Assembly (NCBI RefSeq): GCF_003721595.1
Contig: NZ_RJJR01000013.1
Location: 124,001-188,000, forward strand
Reading direction: 5' to 3'
DNA length: 64,000 bases
DNA from: Hanamia caeni
GTDB taxonomy: Bacteria > Bacteroidota > Bacteroidia > Chitinophagales > Chitinophagaceae
Both the position numbers and the translations under genes were made by a program. The notes beneath the pieces were generated by a model. That model was not told where the DNA came from and ran no database searches. It saw only the letters and a list, made by a program, of their open reading frames with translations. This document shows positions 15,974-24,678 of the stretch, piece after piece (within the stretch, counting starts at the first letter, position 1; each line of letters begins with the position of its first letter).

Positions 15974-17263
15974 ATGAGTTACATTGAAAGTATTCATGCA
16001 CGCCAGGTGTTAGATAGCCGCGGAAATCCTACTGTTGAAGTTGATGTTTTAACTGAAAATGAGTATTTGGGAAGAGCAGCGGTTCCATCAGGAGCAAGCA
16101 CTGGTGTTCATGAAGCAGTCGAGCTTCGCGATAATGATAAAAAAGTGTATAGTGGCAAGGGCGTGTTGCAGGCTGTGGAAAATGTAAATAGCCTGATATC
16201 AGATGAACTGATTGGCTGGGATGTGGCAGATCAAACTGGTATTGATGCTAAAATGATAGAGATTGACGGCACGGAAAATAAAAGCAAATTAGGGGCAAAT
16301 GCAATTTTAGCGGTTAGTCTTGCCGTGGCCAAAGCAGCCGCCCTTGAGGCTAATCTGCCTCTTTACCGTTACGTTGGCGGCACCAACGCCCGCATTCTCC
16401 CAATACCCATGATGAACATTTTGAACGGCGGCGCGCATGCTGATAATAAAATTGATTTCCAGGAATTTATGGTGATGCCCATCGGTGCCTCTTCCTTTAG
16501 TGAAGCGCTGCGGTGGGGTGTAGAAATTTTTCATGCTCTAAAGAGTGTCTTGAAAAAGAATGGATATAGTACCAATGTGGGCGATGAAGGAGGATTTGCG
16601 CCAAATATCCAGAGCAATGAAGAAGCCATAGAAACGGTAATAAAAGCCATAGAAGGAGCGGGGTATAAAGCAGGTACAGAAGTGGCAATTGCTATGGATC
16701 CGGCGGTAAGCGAAATGTATAATACCGAAAAAAAGGTGTATCATTTTCATAAATCAGATGGCAAGGAATTGAGCGCTGAAAAAATGGTAGATTTTTGGGA
16801 AAGCTGGGTAAAGCAATATCCGATAATATCTATTGAAGATGGAATGGCAGAAGATGATTGGGCCGGATGGAAACTTATGACAGAAAAATTGGGCAGCAAA
16901 ATTCAACTGGTGGGTGATGATCTTTTTGTTACTAATGTAAAAAGGCTTCACAAAGGAATTGAAGAGCATGTAGCAAATGGATTGTTGGTAAAAGTGAACC
17001 AAATCGGCTCTTTAACGGAAACAATTAACGCGGTATCACTCGCTCAGAATAATGGCTATAACACTATTATGAGCCATCGAAGCGGAGAAACTGAAGACAC
17101 CACGATTGCTGACTTGGCTGTAGCGCTCAATTGCGGACAGATAAAAACGGGCTCTGCCAGCCGTACAGACCGGATTGCAAAATACAATCAGCTACTTCGT
17201 ATAGAAGAGATGCTTGGAGAAACGGCAATTTTTCCGAAAGGGAAAATTAAATTTGGTAAATGA
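15974..17263 (+). CDS. eno: Enolase
   Basis: 429 residues, full length. Converts 2-phosphoglycerate to phosphoenolpyruvate in glycolysis. Motifs: ARQVLDSRGNPTVEVDV, SGASTGVHEAVELRD, NVGDEGGFAPN (substrate/loop), metal ligands in SIEDGMAEDDW and LVGDDLFVTN, and SHRSGETEDTTIADLAVA near the C-terminus. Followed by a divIC/ftsB-type gene after 60 nt, as in several other phyla. Confidence 0.98.
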   Translation: MSYIESIHARQVLDSRGNPTVEVDVLTENEYLGRAAVPSGASTGVHEAVELRDNDKKVYSGKGVLQAVENVNSLISDELIGWDVADQTGIDAKMIEIDGTENKSKLGANAILAVSLAVAKAAALEANLPLYRYVGGTNARILPIPMMNILNGGAHADNKIDFQEFMVMPIGASSFSEALRWGVEIFHALKSVLKKNGYSTNVGDEGGFAPNIQSNEEAIETVIKAIEGAGYKAGTEVAIAMDPAVSEMYNTEKKVYHFHKSDGKELSAEKMVDFWESWVKQYPIISIEDGMAEDDWAGWKLMTEKLGSKIQLVGDDLFVTNVKRLHKGIEEHVANGLLVKVNQIGSLTETINAVSLAQNNGYNTIMSHRSGETEDTTIADLAVALNCGQIKTGSASRTDRIAKYNQLLRIEEMLGETAIFPKGKIKFGK

Positions 17264-17323
17264 TATGTTAAAAGTTGATAGATTTTTAAAATTATTTTTT
17301 TAACTTTCAAACAGTTATAATTT

Positions 17324-17626
17324 ATGAAAAAATGGCGTAGCATATTTTATAACAAATACTTAATTACGGGCATAGCTTTTGCGATTTGGATGATGTTTTT
17401 TGACAGGAATGATCTTCCTTCTCAAATTCGCAGATCTTCGGAGTTATATAAAATGAAGCAAAATCAAAAAAATATGGCTTTGCTTATTGCCAATACAGAG
17501 AAGGAGTTGCAATTATTAAAAACTAATCCTGAAACACTTGAAAAGTACGCACGGGAAAAGTTTTTGATGAAGAAGGATAACGAAGATGTATATATTGTCA
17601 CATTAGATTCATCTTCAATCAGATAA
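17324..17626 (+). CDS. Septum formation initiator, FtsB/DivIC family
   Basis: 100 residues. A short basic N-terminus, one TM helix (about residues 12-27, LITGIAFAIWMMFF), then a coiled coil (about residues 40-75) and a C-terminal segment LKTNPETLEKYAREKFLMKKDNEDVY, which matches the FtsB/DivIC signature. These proteins join FtsL and FtsQ in the divisome. Position after eno agrees with the eno-ftsB pairing seen in other bacteria. Confidence 0.88.
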   Translation: MKKWRSIFYNKYLITGIAFAIWMMFFDRNDLPSQIRRSSELYKMKQNQKNMALLIANTEKELQLLKTNPETLEKYAREKFLMKKDNEDVYIVTLDSSSIR

Positions 17627-17707
17627 GAGCCTATGTACAATAGATTTGATCAAAAAACGTTTTAATGATGGATAAGATGTTTAATTTAATAAAGCCCATT
17701 TTTTTTT

Positions 17708-17941
17708 ATGACTAAAATCACACCGGAAGATCTGGTTCGGTATCTATATAATGAAACGTCCGGTAGAAAGGCTGAGACGATTCGGATAGCCTTACAAACC
17801 GACTGGGATTTGCGCGAGAGCTACGAAAAATTAGTAATTTCTGAACAAAATTTAGATAACATTGAGCTTTCTTCACCACGGCCAGAAACCGTAAATAAAA
17901 TTTTGGATTATGCTTCGAAGAAGCGCGTTCCTGTTACCTGA
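17708..17941 (+). CDS. 77-residue soluble protein, anti-sigma N-domain-like
   Basis: Small, all-helical and without a TM segment. The start TPEDLVRYLYNETSGRKAETI followed by IALQTDWDLRESYEKLV resembles the N-terminal helices of anti-sigma proteins (LxxYLxGELS...DxxLxxxyexL), but there is no zinc motif and no membrane anchor. It follows divIC after 81 nt and is followed by a terminator. No family recognised with certainty. Confidence 0.6.
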   Translation: MTKITPEDLVRYLYNETSGRKAETIRIALQTDWDLRESYEKLVISEQNLDNIELSSPRPETVNKILDYASKKRVPVT

Positions 17942-17973
17942 GTATTCAAAATTAAAAATTTCAAATTATTTTT

Positions 17974-18000
17974 ATCCCGCATCAATTGCGGGATTTTTTT
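17974..18000 (+). terminator. Rho-independent terminator abutting the nth start codon
   Basis: An 8-bp perfect stem (ATCCCGCA with TGCGGGAT), 5-nt loop and a T6 tract at 17995-18000; the nth ATG is the very next base. It closes the eno-divIC-77 aa unit. Confidence 0.8.
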
Positions 18001-18657
18001 ATGACAAGAAAAGAGAAGTACCGGTTTGTGATTAATTATTTTGTGCAGAATAATCCTGACGCAAAGACTGAATTAATGTATGACAATCCTTACCAGTTGT
18101 TGGTGGCGGTTATCCTGTCTGCCCAATGCACCGATAAAAGGGTAAACATTACTACGCCTGTCATTTTTGAAATTTATCCGGACATTTCATCTCTTAGTAA
18201 GGCTACTCCGGCAGAGTTGTTTCCGCTTATTAAAAGTATTTCGTATCCTAATAATAAAACTAATCACCTGATAGGTATGGCCAAAAAAGTTATGTCTGAT
18301 TTTGGAGGTAAAATACCAATGAGTGTAAATGAACTGATGGAATTACCTGGTGTAGGAAGAAAGACGGCAAATGTGATAACCTCCGTAATCGATAATCAGC
18401 CTAACATGGCGGTGGACACGCATGTTTTCAGGGTAGCAAACCGGATAGGATTAGTAAAAGCGAAAAATCCACTGGAAACAGAAAAGCAATTGATAAAAAA
18501 CCTTCCGAAAGACCTGGTGCATGTTGCCCATCATTGGCTGATTTTGCATGGACGTTATATTTGTGTTGCCAGAAAGCCTAAATGTGGTAATTGCGGTTTG
18601 CGGCCTGCATGTACTTATTATCAAAAAGTTGTAAAACCGACTTTAGAGCCACAGTAA
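18001..18657 (+). CDS. nth: Endonuclease III
   Basis: 218 residues. A DNA glycosylase/AP lyase that removes oxidised pyrimidines. Helix-hairpin-helix ELPGVGRKTANVI with the catalytic Lys, catalytic Asp in AVDTHVFRVANRIG, and the 4Fe-4S ligands C-x6-C-x2-C-x5-C (CVARKPKC GNC GLRPAC). ATG 18001 (MTRKEKYRF) aligns with the usual family N-terminus; a TTG 15 nt upstream would start inside the preceding terminator hairpin and is rejected. Confidence 0.96.
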   Translation: MTRKEKYRFVINYFVQNNPDAKTELMYDNPYQLLVAVILSAQCTDKRVNITTPVIFEIYPDISSLSKATPAELFPLIKSISYPNNKTNHLIGMAKKVMSDFGGKIPMSVNELMELPGVGRKTANVITSVIDNQPNMAVDTHVFRVANRIGLVKAKNPLETEKQLIKNLPKDLVHVAHHWLILHGRYICVARKPKCGNCGLRPACTYYQKVVKPTLEPQ

Positions 18658-18664
18658 ACACACA

Positions 18665-20509
18665 TTAAAGCATACTTTTTATTTTATCTGTCAATTCGGT
18701 TTTTTTGAAGGGAATCCCTTTGATTTTATTAAATCCTTTTGCATTCACTAAGTATTTATCCCGAATTATTTTGATAAGCTGCCCGTTATTTAATTCCGGA
18801 ATCAAAACCTGCTCAAAGTTTTTAATTATCGTTCCCAGGTTTTTGGGAAAAGGCCGTATATAACGGAGATGAACATGGGAAACCGCGTAACCCTCTTTTA
18901 TTAATTCTGCTACGGCACTTTTGATAGCCCCATAGGTACTTCCCCATCCAATTACGAGAATCTTTCCCTTTTCTGCACCGTTATCTATCTGTTGGTCAGG
19001 AATATCGTCCGCAATTTTTTCTATTTTTTCCTCACGGATTTTTACCATCATTTCATGATTCTCAGGATCGTAGCTCACATTGCCTGTAATATCTTGCTTT
19101 TCCAAACCGCCTACCCTATGTTCGAGTCCTGCAGTTCCGGGCACTGCCCATGGCCTTACAAGCCGGCTATCTCTTAAATATGGCTGGAAAGTTTCTTCAT
19201 TTGCCTCAAGAGAGGTTTTAAAATTTACTTTGATAGCTGGTAGTTCATCACTTTGAGGAAATCTCCAGGGTTCAGATCCATTTGCCAGGTATCCATCGCT
19301 TAAGAAAATCACGGGCGTCATGTGCTGTACGGCCACTCTCACTGCTTCATACACCGCATAAAAACAATCAGCGGGTGTGGATGCAGAAATTACAGGCATT
19401 GGGCTTTCACCATTTCTTCCATAAAACACCTGTAGCAAATCGCTTTGTTCAGTTTTTGTAGGTAAACCCGTAGAAGGGCCACCTCTTTGAATATCACAAA
19501 TTAGTAACGGAATTTCCAGCATCACTGCCAAACCCATTGCCTCTGATTTGAGCGCTACACCCGGGCCACTTGTAGTAGTTACGCCAAGGCTTCCACCATA
19601 GCTTGCGCCGATGGCTGAACTTATGGCTGCGATTTCGTCTTCGGCCTGAAACGTTTTTATGCCAAAATTTTTATGGCGGCTCAGTTCATGTAAAATATCA
19701 CTTGCCGGGGTTATCGGGTAGGAGCCTAAAAACAGTGGTAATCCGCTTTTTTGAGATGCAGCAATCAATCCGTAAGCTAATGCCTGGTTGCCATGGATGC
19801 TACGGTAATTGCCCGGAGGCATAGCAGCCTTTTTAACAGAATACCTTGTGGTAAATGTTTCGGTGGTATCGCCATAATTATACCCTGCCTGCAGCACTTT
19901 GATATTGCTTTCGAGGATATCAGGCTTTTTCGAAAATTTTTCTTTTAAAAATGAGATAGTATTATCAGTAGTACGGTTATACATCCAATACAAAAATCCT
20001 AAAACAAACATATTCTTGGCCCTGTCTTTTTCTTTGGTGCCAAGCGTAAAATCCTTTAAGGTTTCCCTGGTTAATTTTGTAACCTCCATTTTTATTACCT
20101 GATAACCCTCGAGGCTTCCGTCTTCTAATGGGTTTATTCCTTCAGGATAATTCGCTAATCTTAAATTCTTTGCGTCAAACCCTTCAATGTTGGCAATGAT
20201 AATTCCATTCTTTTTTATGGAACTTAAATTACTTTTTAATGCGGCTGCGTTCATAGCAACAAGTACATCGCATGAATCTCCCGGAGTGAAAATCCTGTCG
20301 CTCGAAAAGCGAAGCTGAAACCCGCTCACCCCCGGCAGCGTGCCTTGCGGTGCACGAATCTCAGCGGGAAAATCCGGAAAGGTAGAGAGGTCAATGCCTA
20401 AGAGAGCCGTATTATTAGTGAATTGTGATCCGATAAGCTGCATACCATCGCCGCTGTCTCCCGCAAACTTTATGACTACTTCCGGTAAAAGTTCTTCTTT
20501 TGTTTCCAT
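18665..20509 (-). CDS. 2-oxoacid:ferredoxin oxidoreductase, alpha subunit (fused gamma-alpha)
   Basis: 614 residues. The N-terminal third is the gamma-type domain (FAGDSGDGMQLIGSQFTNN). The rest is the pyrimidine-type alpha domain (YPITPASDILHELSRHKNFGIKTFQAEDEIAAISSAIGAS, TTTSGPGVALKSEAMGLAV, DIQRGGPSTGLPTKTEQSDLLQ) and a C-terminal transketolase-like domain (ILVIGWGSTYGAIKSAV). It oxidises a 2-oxoacid, probably 2-oxoglutarate, to the acyl-CoA with reduced ferredoxin. The thiamine-diphosphate-binding beta subunit normally follows directly; here the downstream neighbour is nth on the other strand. Confidence 0.93.
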   Translation of the reverse strand: METKEELLPEVVIKFAGDSGDGMQLIGSQFTNNTALLGIDLSTFPDFPAEIRAPQGTLPGVSGFQLRFSSDRIFTPGDSCDVLVAMNAAALKSNLSSIKKNGIIIANIEGFDAKNLRLANYPEGINPLEDGSLEGYQVIKMEVTKLTRETLKDFTLGTKEKDRAKNMFVLGFLYWMYNRTTDNTISFLKEKFSKKPDILESNIKVLQAGYNYGDTTETFTTRYSVKKAAMPPGNYRSIHGNQALAYGLIAASQKSGLPLFLGSYPITPASDILHELSRHKNFGIKTFQAEDEIAAISSAIGASYGGSLGVTTTSGPGVALKSEAMGLAVMLEIPLLICDIQRGGPSTGLPTKTEQSDLLQVFYGRNGESPMPVISASTPADCFYAVYEAVRVAVQHMTPVIFLSDGYLANGSEPWRFPQSDELPAIKVNFKTSLEANEETFQPYLRDSRLVRPWAVPGTAGLEHRVGGLEKQDITGNVSYDPENHEMMVKIREEKIEKIADDIPDQQIDNGAEKGKILVIGWGSTYGAIKSAVAELIKEGYAVSHVHLRYIRPFPKNLGTIIKNFEQVLIPELNNGQLIKIIRDKYLVNAKGFNKIKGIPFKKTELTDKIKSML

Positions 20510-20739
20510 TATTTTAATTGAATCGGCAAAATTAAAAAATATACGGCGTTTTTTAACGGCGATTGTTTTCGCGGAACGGAAAAAAAGACGAAGGATAGTT
20601 TTTGGTATAAGCTTTTTAAAACCGGGTAAGAATTTGCATTTGAAAAAATAAAGAGGAGCAGAGGGAAACAGGTAAAATTTTTAAATAACCCTGCAAAAAA
20701 AAGCTCTTTATGTTTGTTTACTGGCTTTTCCTATTAATG

Positions 20740-20780
20740 AAAAAGCGATACCAGTCGGGTACAACGGATATCGCTTTTTT
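20740..20780 (-). terminator. Rho-independent terminator of the 66-residue gene
   Basis: An 11-bp stem (AAAAAGCGATA 20740-20750 with TATCGCTTTTT from 20769) around an 18-nt loop. It lies just after the stop of the minus-strand gene at 20799. The rest of the 289-base gap up to korA holds nothing I recognise. Confidence 0.7.
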
Positions 20781-20798
20781 AGCTTTTTCTAAAAGCAA

Positions 20799-20999
20799 TT
20801 ACCAACCTTTTTTAGCAACACCATCTTTCACAGCCTCTAATGCATTGGCTTCACTAAGCATGGTGGTCATTTTGTTGCCTTTCCCATCGTGGCCTTGGGC
20901 CATATATCCGCCGCGGGAAGTTTTAGTAATTACTGCATCCTGCATGGGAACATTTTTTTCCTTGGTTTTCATGCAATAGGCTGTTAACATTTTTGCCAT
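20799..20999 (-). CDS. 66-residue DUF5679-like protein lacking zinc ligands
   Basis: A small soluble protein starting MAKMLTAYCMKTKEK. The line YCMKTKEKNVPMQDAVITK, GGYMAQG, GNKMTTML follows the pattern of DUF5679 zinc ribbons (YCxKCKxKxxM ... GRxAxxGxCPxCGxKM), but the second Cys is Thr and the CPxCG knuckle is HDGKG. It therefore looks like a zinc-ribbon fold that no longer binds metal. The family match is from memory of the pattern. Its own terminator follows. Confidence 0.6.
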   Translation of the reverse strand: MAKMLTAYCMKTKEKNVPMQDAVITKTSRGGYMAQGHDGKGNKMTTMLSEANALEAVKDGVAKKGW

Positions 21000-21115
21000 C
21001 TTTGTTGGTTTATAGTTTAAAAATTAAATTAAAATTCATAGCCTGGAGGCTATTATTTTCAAATTTAGGAATTTATAAGTATTTAGCGTTATATATTTCC
21101 TAACAACGCTACTAC

Positions 21116-22267
21116 TCAAAAATCGAGCGCATTTTTTACTTTTTTCAAATTTACTTTCAGATAATACTTTAAATACATTTCGTAAGAATACTCCAGCCCG
21201 GTACCGCTGCTGCTTTTTTCTATCAAATCTTTGTAGGGAATAAATCTGAAATCAAAGTAAACATTTTTGAAAATCTCTTTATCAAAAATAAAACTGGCGA
21301 TAACCAGTTCACGGTGTTTCTCCACAAGCCCCGGATATTTTTCCGAAACAGATTGAAACAAAGCCATTCCGCGCGGGCCGATAAAGCCTTCCGCATTCCA
21401 GTACCTGAAGTCGATTCCAACATTTTTGAACTGGAATAATAAATGGGACAAAAAGCCATTTCCTTCATTAAAAGCTTGCCTTTTTTCTCCTGAAACATCT
21501 TTATAATTCACATAATAATTTTCAAAAACAACTTTCTGAAACAGTTTTCTATTAAAATTATAAGTAACCGAAGCGCCGGTGGCAAAATTAGTAAGCGATT
21601 GAAGCGGCGTATGCAAACTATCGTACTGGCCGCCCTTGTGAGAATAGATTAATTGAACAGGAATATGAATATCCCAATTATTTTTTTCCCAAACGTTTAA
21701 GTTACCCACATAGCCGATATCAAACTCCTCCTTGAATTTATCGCCCGGGTGAATTGCCTTTCGCCAATTTATAAACAAATCATGATTGTAAGGCTTGGTA
21801 TCTACCAAAAACTGGAACCCGTTTTCAAGCCTTTCTTTAATGATGAGTTTATAATCATAAATGGGTTCTATATATCCATGATTCAAATTTCCTTCGATAT
21901 TGCCGATGATAAATGCAGAATGCTTTGCCTTATATTTTACTTCAAAAGTAGGAGCAATGGTGGTGTATCCGGGCCGGCCAAATTCCTTCTGCAGATAAAT
22001 ACCGGCTTTAAGCATCAGCTTTGGAGAAACCTGGTATTCTAATTCAGGAATTAGTTGGTAGCCAAACAGCGTGCCACTCAGGGGAATGTTTCCAAACCAT
22101 TCTGTATTGTTAATATAATTCAGATTGTACAGGTTGAATGACAATTGCTGGCTGTCAGCGGGATTGATAACGGTCCGGTTTTTAAAAACGGGGTAGTCTA
22201 CCTGTGCCTTTGCAGTAAAAAAAGTAACCAGCGTTAAGACGAAGAGTATTACAGCAAACTTTTTCAT
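21116..22267 (-). CDS. Outer-membrane beta-barrel protein, unknown function
   Basis: 383 residues with signal peptide MKKFAVILFVLTLVTFFTAKAQ. The mature protein alternates hydrophobic and polar residues in many short strands rich in Tyr, Phe and Asn, and ends with an aromatic strand region (YSYEMYLKYYLKVNLKK). No plug domain or TonB box. Monocistronic by spacing. Confidence 0.65.
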   Translation of the reverse strand: MKKFAVILFVLTLVTFFTAKAQVDYPVFKNRTVINPADSQQLSFNLYNLNYINNTEWFGNIPLSGTLFGYQLIPELEYQVSPKLMLKAGIYLQKEFGRPGYTTIAPTFEVKYKAKHSAFIIGNIEGNLNHGYIEPIYDYKLIIKERLENGFQFLVDTKPYNHDLFINWRKAIHPGDKFKEEFDIGYVGNLNVWEKNNWDIHIPVQLIYSHKGGQYDSLHTPLQSLTNFATGASVTYNFNRKLFQKVVFENYYVNYKDVSGEKRQAFNEGNGFLSHLLFQFKNVGIDFRYWNAEGFIGPRGMALFQSVSEKYPGLVEKHRELVIASFIFDKEIFKNVYFDFRFIPYKDLIEKSSSGTGLEYSYEMYLKYYLKVNLKKVKNALDF

Positions 22268-22369
22268 GAAAATTTAGAATACTTGAAAATTTGAGCTGCA
22301 ATATAACATCATCAGGATAAAATGAAACTATTAAGTTTCCTGTTAAATAAATTTGACTGAAAGGCAACA

Positions 22370-22401
22370 AAAAAGCTTCCCCAAAGTTGAAGAAGCTTTT
22401 T
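22370..22401 (-). terminator. Rho-independent terminator after gyrB
   Basis: A 10-bp perfect stem AAAAAGCTTC/GAAGCTTTTT with a 12-nt loop, 18 nt past the gyrB stop. A and T tracts on both sides. Confidence 0.85.
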
Positions 22402-22418
22402 AGATTTATTCAAAAAAA

Positions 22419-24398
22419 TTAAACATCAAGGCGGGCATACTTGGCGTGATTTTCTATAAATTCCCTTCTCGGCGGTACATCATCTCCCATCAGCATGCTG
22501 AAAACGCCATCTGCTTCTATAGCATTGTCTATGGTTACCTGCTTTAGAGTCCGGGTTGCCGGATTCATAGTAGTTTCCCAAAGTTGTTCACTGTTCATTT
22601 CTCCCAAACCTTTGTAACGTTGTATATGAACGGCATCCTCTTTTCCTTCTGCAAATTGTTTAATCCACGCCTTGCGGTCTTCATCATTAAAAGCATAGGC
22701 CTGTTCTTTTCCTTTTTTCAACATATAAAGAGGCGGTTGAGCCAGGTAAACAAAACCTTGTTCAACTAATTCCTTCATATACCGGAAAATAAAAGTAAGA
22801 ATCAATGTCGCAATATGGCTTCCGTCCACATCTGCATCGGTCATTATTATCAGTTTATGATAGCGAAGCTTTGATAAATCAAGCGCTTTAGGATCTTCCG
22901 GTGTTCCAATCTTTACACCCAAAGCCGTAAACATATTTCTTATTTCTTCATTGTCATAAATCTTATGTTCCATTGCCTTTTCCACGTTCAAAATTTTCCC
23001 CCGAAGAGGAAGGATAGCCTGGTAACTTCTGTCTCTTCCTTGTTTGGCAGTTCCTCCTGCCGAATCTCCCTCCACCAGGAATAGCTCGCAACGAAAAGGA
23101 TCTTTATCACTACAGTCCGCTAATTTTCCGGGTAAGCCGCCTCCTGTGAGCACGCTTTTCCGCTGCACCATTTCCCTCGCTTTTTTGGCGGCAGCTCTTG
23201 CCTGTGCGGCCAAAATAACTTTCTGGATAATGGTTTTGGCATCTTTGGGATTTTCCTCAAGGTAAGCAGTAAGCACTTTGCTCAAAGTAGAATCAACTAC
23301 GCCCATTACTTCGTTGTTTCCCAACTTTGTTTTTGTCTGACCTTCAAATTGAGGTTCCGGAACTTTTACTGAAATAACGGCCGTAAGGCCTTCCCTGAAA
23401 TCGTCGCCTTCAATTTCCACTTTTGCTTTTTCAAACATTCCTTCCTTTTCGCCATAGCTTTTGAAAACGCGGGTAATGGAGCGCCTGAATCCGGATACAT
23501 GGGTGCCACCTTCAATAGTATTAATATTATTCACATAACTAAATAAATGTTCCTGGTAGCCTGTATTATAAATAAGAGCCACTTCAACAGTTACATTGCT
23601 GGATTCATCATACCCATCGCAATAAATGACAGAAGGCAGTAAAGGCTGACGATTTCCATTCTTATCAATCAATCTTACAAATTCTACTATGCCCCCTTCA
23701 CTGAAAAATGTTTTGGAATAAGTCTTGCCTTCTTCATTTTTGTCCCTCAGATCATTAAGTGTTATGCTTATCCTTTTGTTTAGAAAAGCCAGCTCTCTTA
23801 ACCGGCCTTCCAGAATTTCACGGTTAAATACAGAAACAATAAAGATAGAAGGATCCGGCAAAAAACGAATGATGGTTCCGGTTTTATCACTTGTTCCAAT
23901 TTCTCTTACAGAATATTGTGGAATTCCCTTAATATATTCCTGTTCGAAAACTTTGCCGTCTCGGTTAACCGTTACATGAAACTCAGTACTAAGCGCGTTT
24001 ACGCAGCTTACGCCCACGCCGTGCAAACCACCACTTACTTTATATGTGTTTTTGTCGAATTTTCCGCCTGCATGTAATACCGTCATTACCACTTCCAGCG
24101 CGCTTCTCCCTTCTTTCTTCATAATCCCCGTAGGAATTCCGCGACCGTCATCTGAAACGGTAACTGAGTTGTCTTCATTAATAGTAACAATAATATTCGA
24201 ACAATAGCCAGCCAACGCTTCGTCTATAGAATTATCAACCACCTCGTAAACCAGGTGGTGAAAACCTTTGGTGCCAACATCGCCTATATACATTGCCGGT
24301 CTTTTTCTAACTGCTTCGAGGCCTTCAAGTACCTGAATACTATCTGCCCCGTAACCGTCCAATTTTGGGGTTACAATTTCTGCTGTTTCTTCTGACAT
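22419..24398 (-). CDS. gyrB: DNA gyrase subunit B
   Basis: 659 residues. ATPase subunit of gyrase, which introduces negative supercoils. GHKL ATPase: EAVRKRPAMYIGD, VDNSIDEALAGYC, VSDDGRGIPTG, GGLHGVGVSCVNALS. Transducer with QTKTKLGN. TOPRIM: LVEGDSAGGTAKQGRDR with catalytic Glu, then MTDADVDGSHI. C-terminal signature QRYKGLGEMN. There is no long TOPRIM insertion and no recF or dnaA neighbour. A -7 box lies 45 nt upstream of the ATG. Confidence 0.98.
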   Translation of the reverse strand: MSEETAEIVTPKLDGYGADSIQVLEGLEAVRKRPAMYIGDVGTKGFHHLVYEVVDNSIDEALAGYCSNIIVTINEDNSVTVSDDGRGIPTGIMKKEGRSALEVVMTVLHAGGKFDKNTYKVSGGLHGVGVSCVNALSTEFHVTVNRDGKVFEQEYIKGIPQYSVREIGTSDKTGTIIRFLPDPSIFIVSVFNREILEGRLRELAFLNKRISITLNDLRDKNEEGKTYSKTFFSEGGIVEFVRLIDKNGNRQPLLPSVIYCDGYDESSNVTVEVALIYNTGYQEHLFSYVNNINTIEGGTHVSGFRRSITRVFKSYGEKEGMFEKAKVEIEGDDFREGLTAVISVKVPEPQFEGQTKTKLGNNEVMGVVDSTLSKVLTAYLEENPKDAKTIIQKVILAAQARAAAKKAREMVQRKSVLTGGGLPGKLADCSDKDPFRCELFLVEGDSAGGTAKQGRDRSYQAILPLRGKILNVEKAMEHKIYDNEEIRNMFTALGVKIGTPEDPKALDLSKLRYHKLIIMTDADVDGSHIATLILTFIFRYMKELVEQGFVYLAQPPLYMLKKGKEQAYAFNDEDRKAWIKQFAEGKEDAVHIQRYKGLGEMNSEQLWETTMNPATRTLKQVTIDNAIEADGVFSMLMGDDVPPRREFIENHAKYARLDV

Positions 24399-24442
24399 AT
24401 TAGTGGGATAAAATTCAATTTGGGATGTAAAAAATTACGGTG

Positions 24443-24450
24443 CAAAGTTA
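24443..24450 (-). promoter_or_regulatory. -7 promoter element TAACTTTG of gyrB
   Basis: A full TAnnTTTG match on the minus strand, 44 nt upstream of the gyrB ATG. The tRNA promoter lies about 100 nt away on the opposite strand. Confidence 0.6.
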
Positions 24451-24543
24451 CGCAAATATGCACTGAATACCTAAAGAATTGAATATTGAAAGCCTTGATT
24501 TTTAGCTATGAAAGCTATTTTTAGAAATACTTTAAAATCAATT

Positions 24544-24573
24544 TTTGTTACAAAGTAAAAATCTCTATTTTTG
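24544..24573 (+). promoter_or_regulatory. Promoter of the tRNA-Asn unit, TTTG-N18-TATTTTTG
   Basis: The best full Bacteroidota promoter in the window: -33 TTTG (24544-24547), 18-nt spacer, -7 TATTTTTG (24566-24573). The transcript would start near 24580 and run through the partial tRNA copy before reaching the tRNA. Confidence 0.7.
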
Positions 24574-24614
24574 CACCCCCGAAAAGGGAAAAACCCTTTG
24601 ATTCAGATATTCAA

Positions 24615-24644
24615 AGCATCTGACTGTTAATCAGAGGGTCGCTG
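24615..24644 (+). repeat. 30-nt duplicate of the tRNA-Asn anticodon region, upstream of the tRNA
   Basis: 24615-24644 is identical, base for base, to 24702-24731 inside tRNA-Asn: end of the D-arm, the whole anticodon arm with GUU, variable loop and first T-stem bases. Flanks differ: the upstream side (ATTCAGATATTCAA) is unlike the D-arm, and the downstream side (CTTTCAGACAGCG) closes a different hairpin. It cannot fold into a full tRNA. Confidence 0.85.
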
Positions 24645-24678
24645 CTTTCAGACAGCGTAAAAAACTTGAGATAAATAT

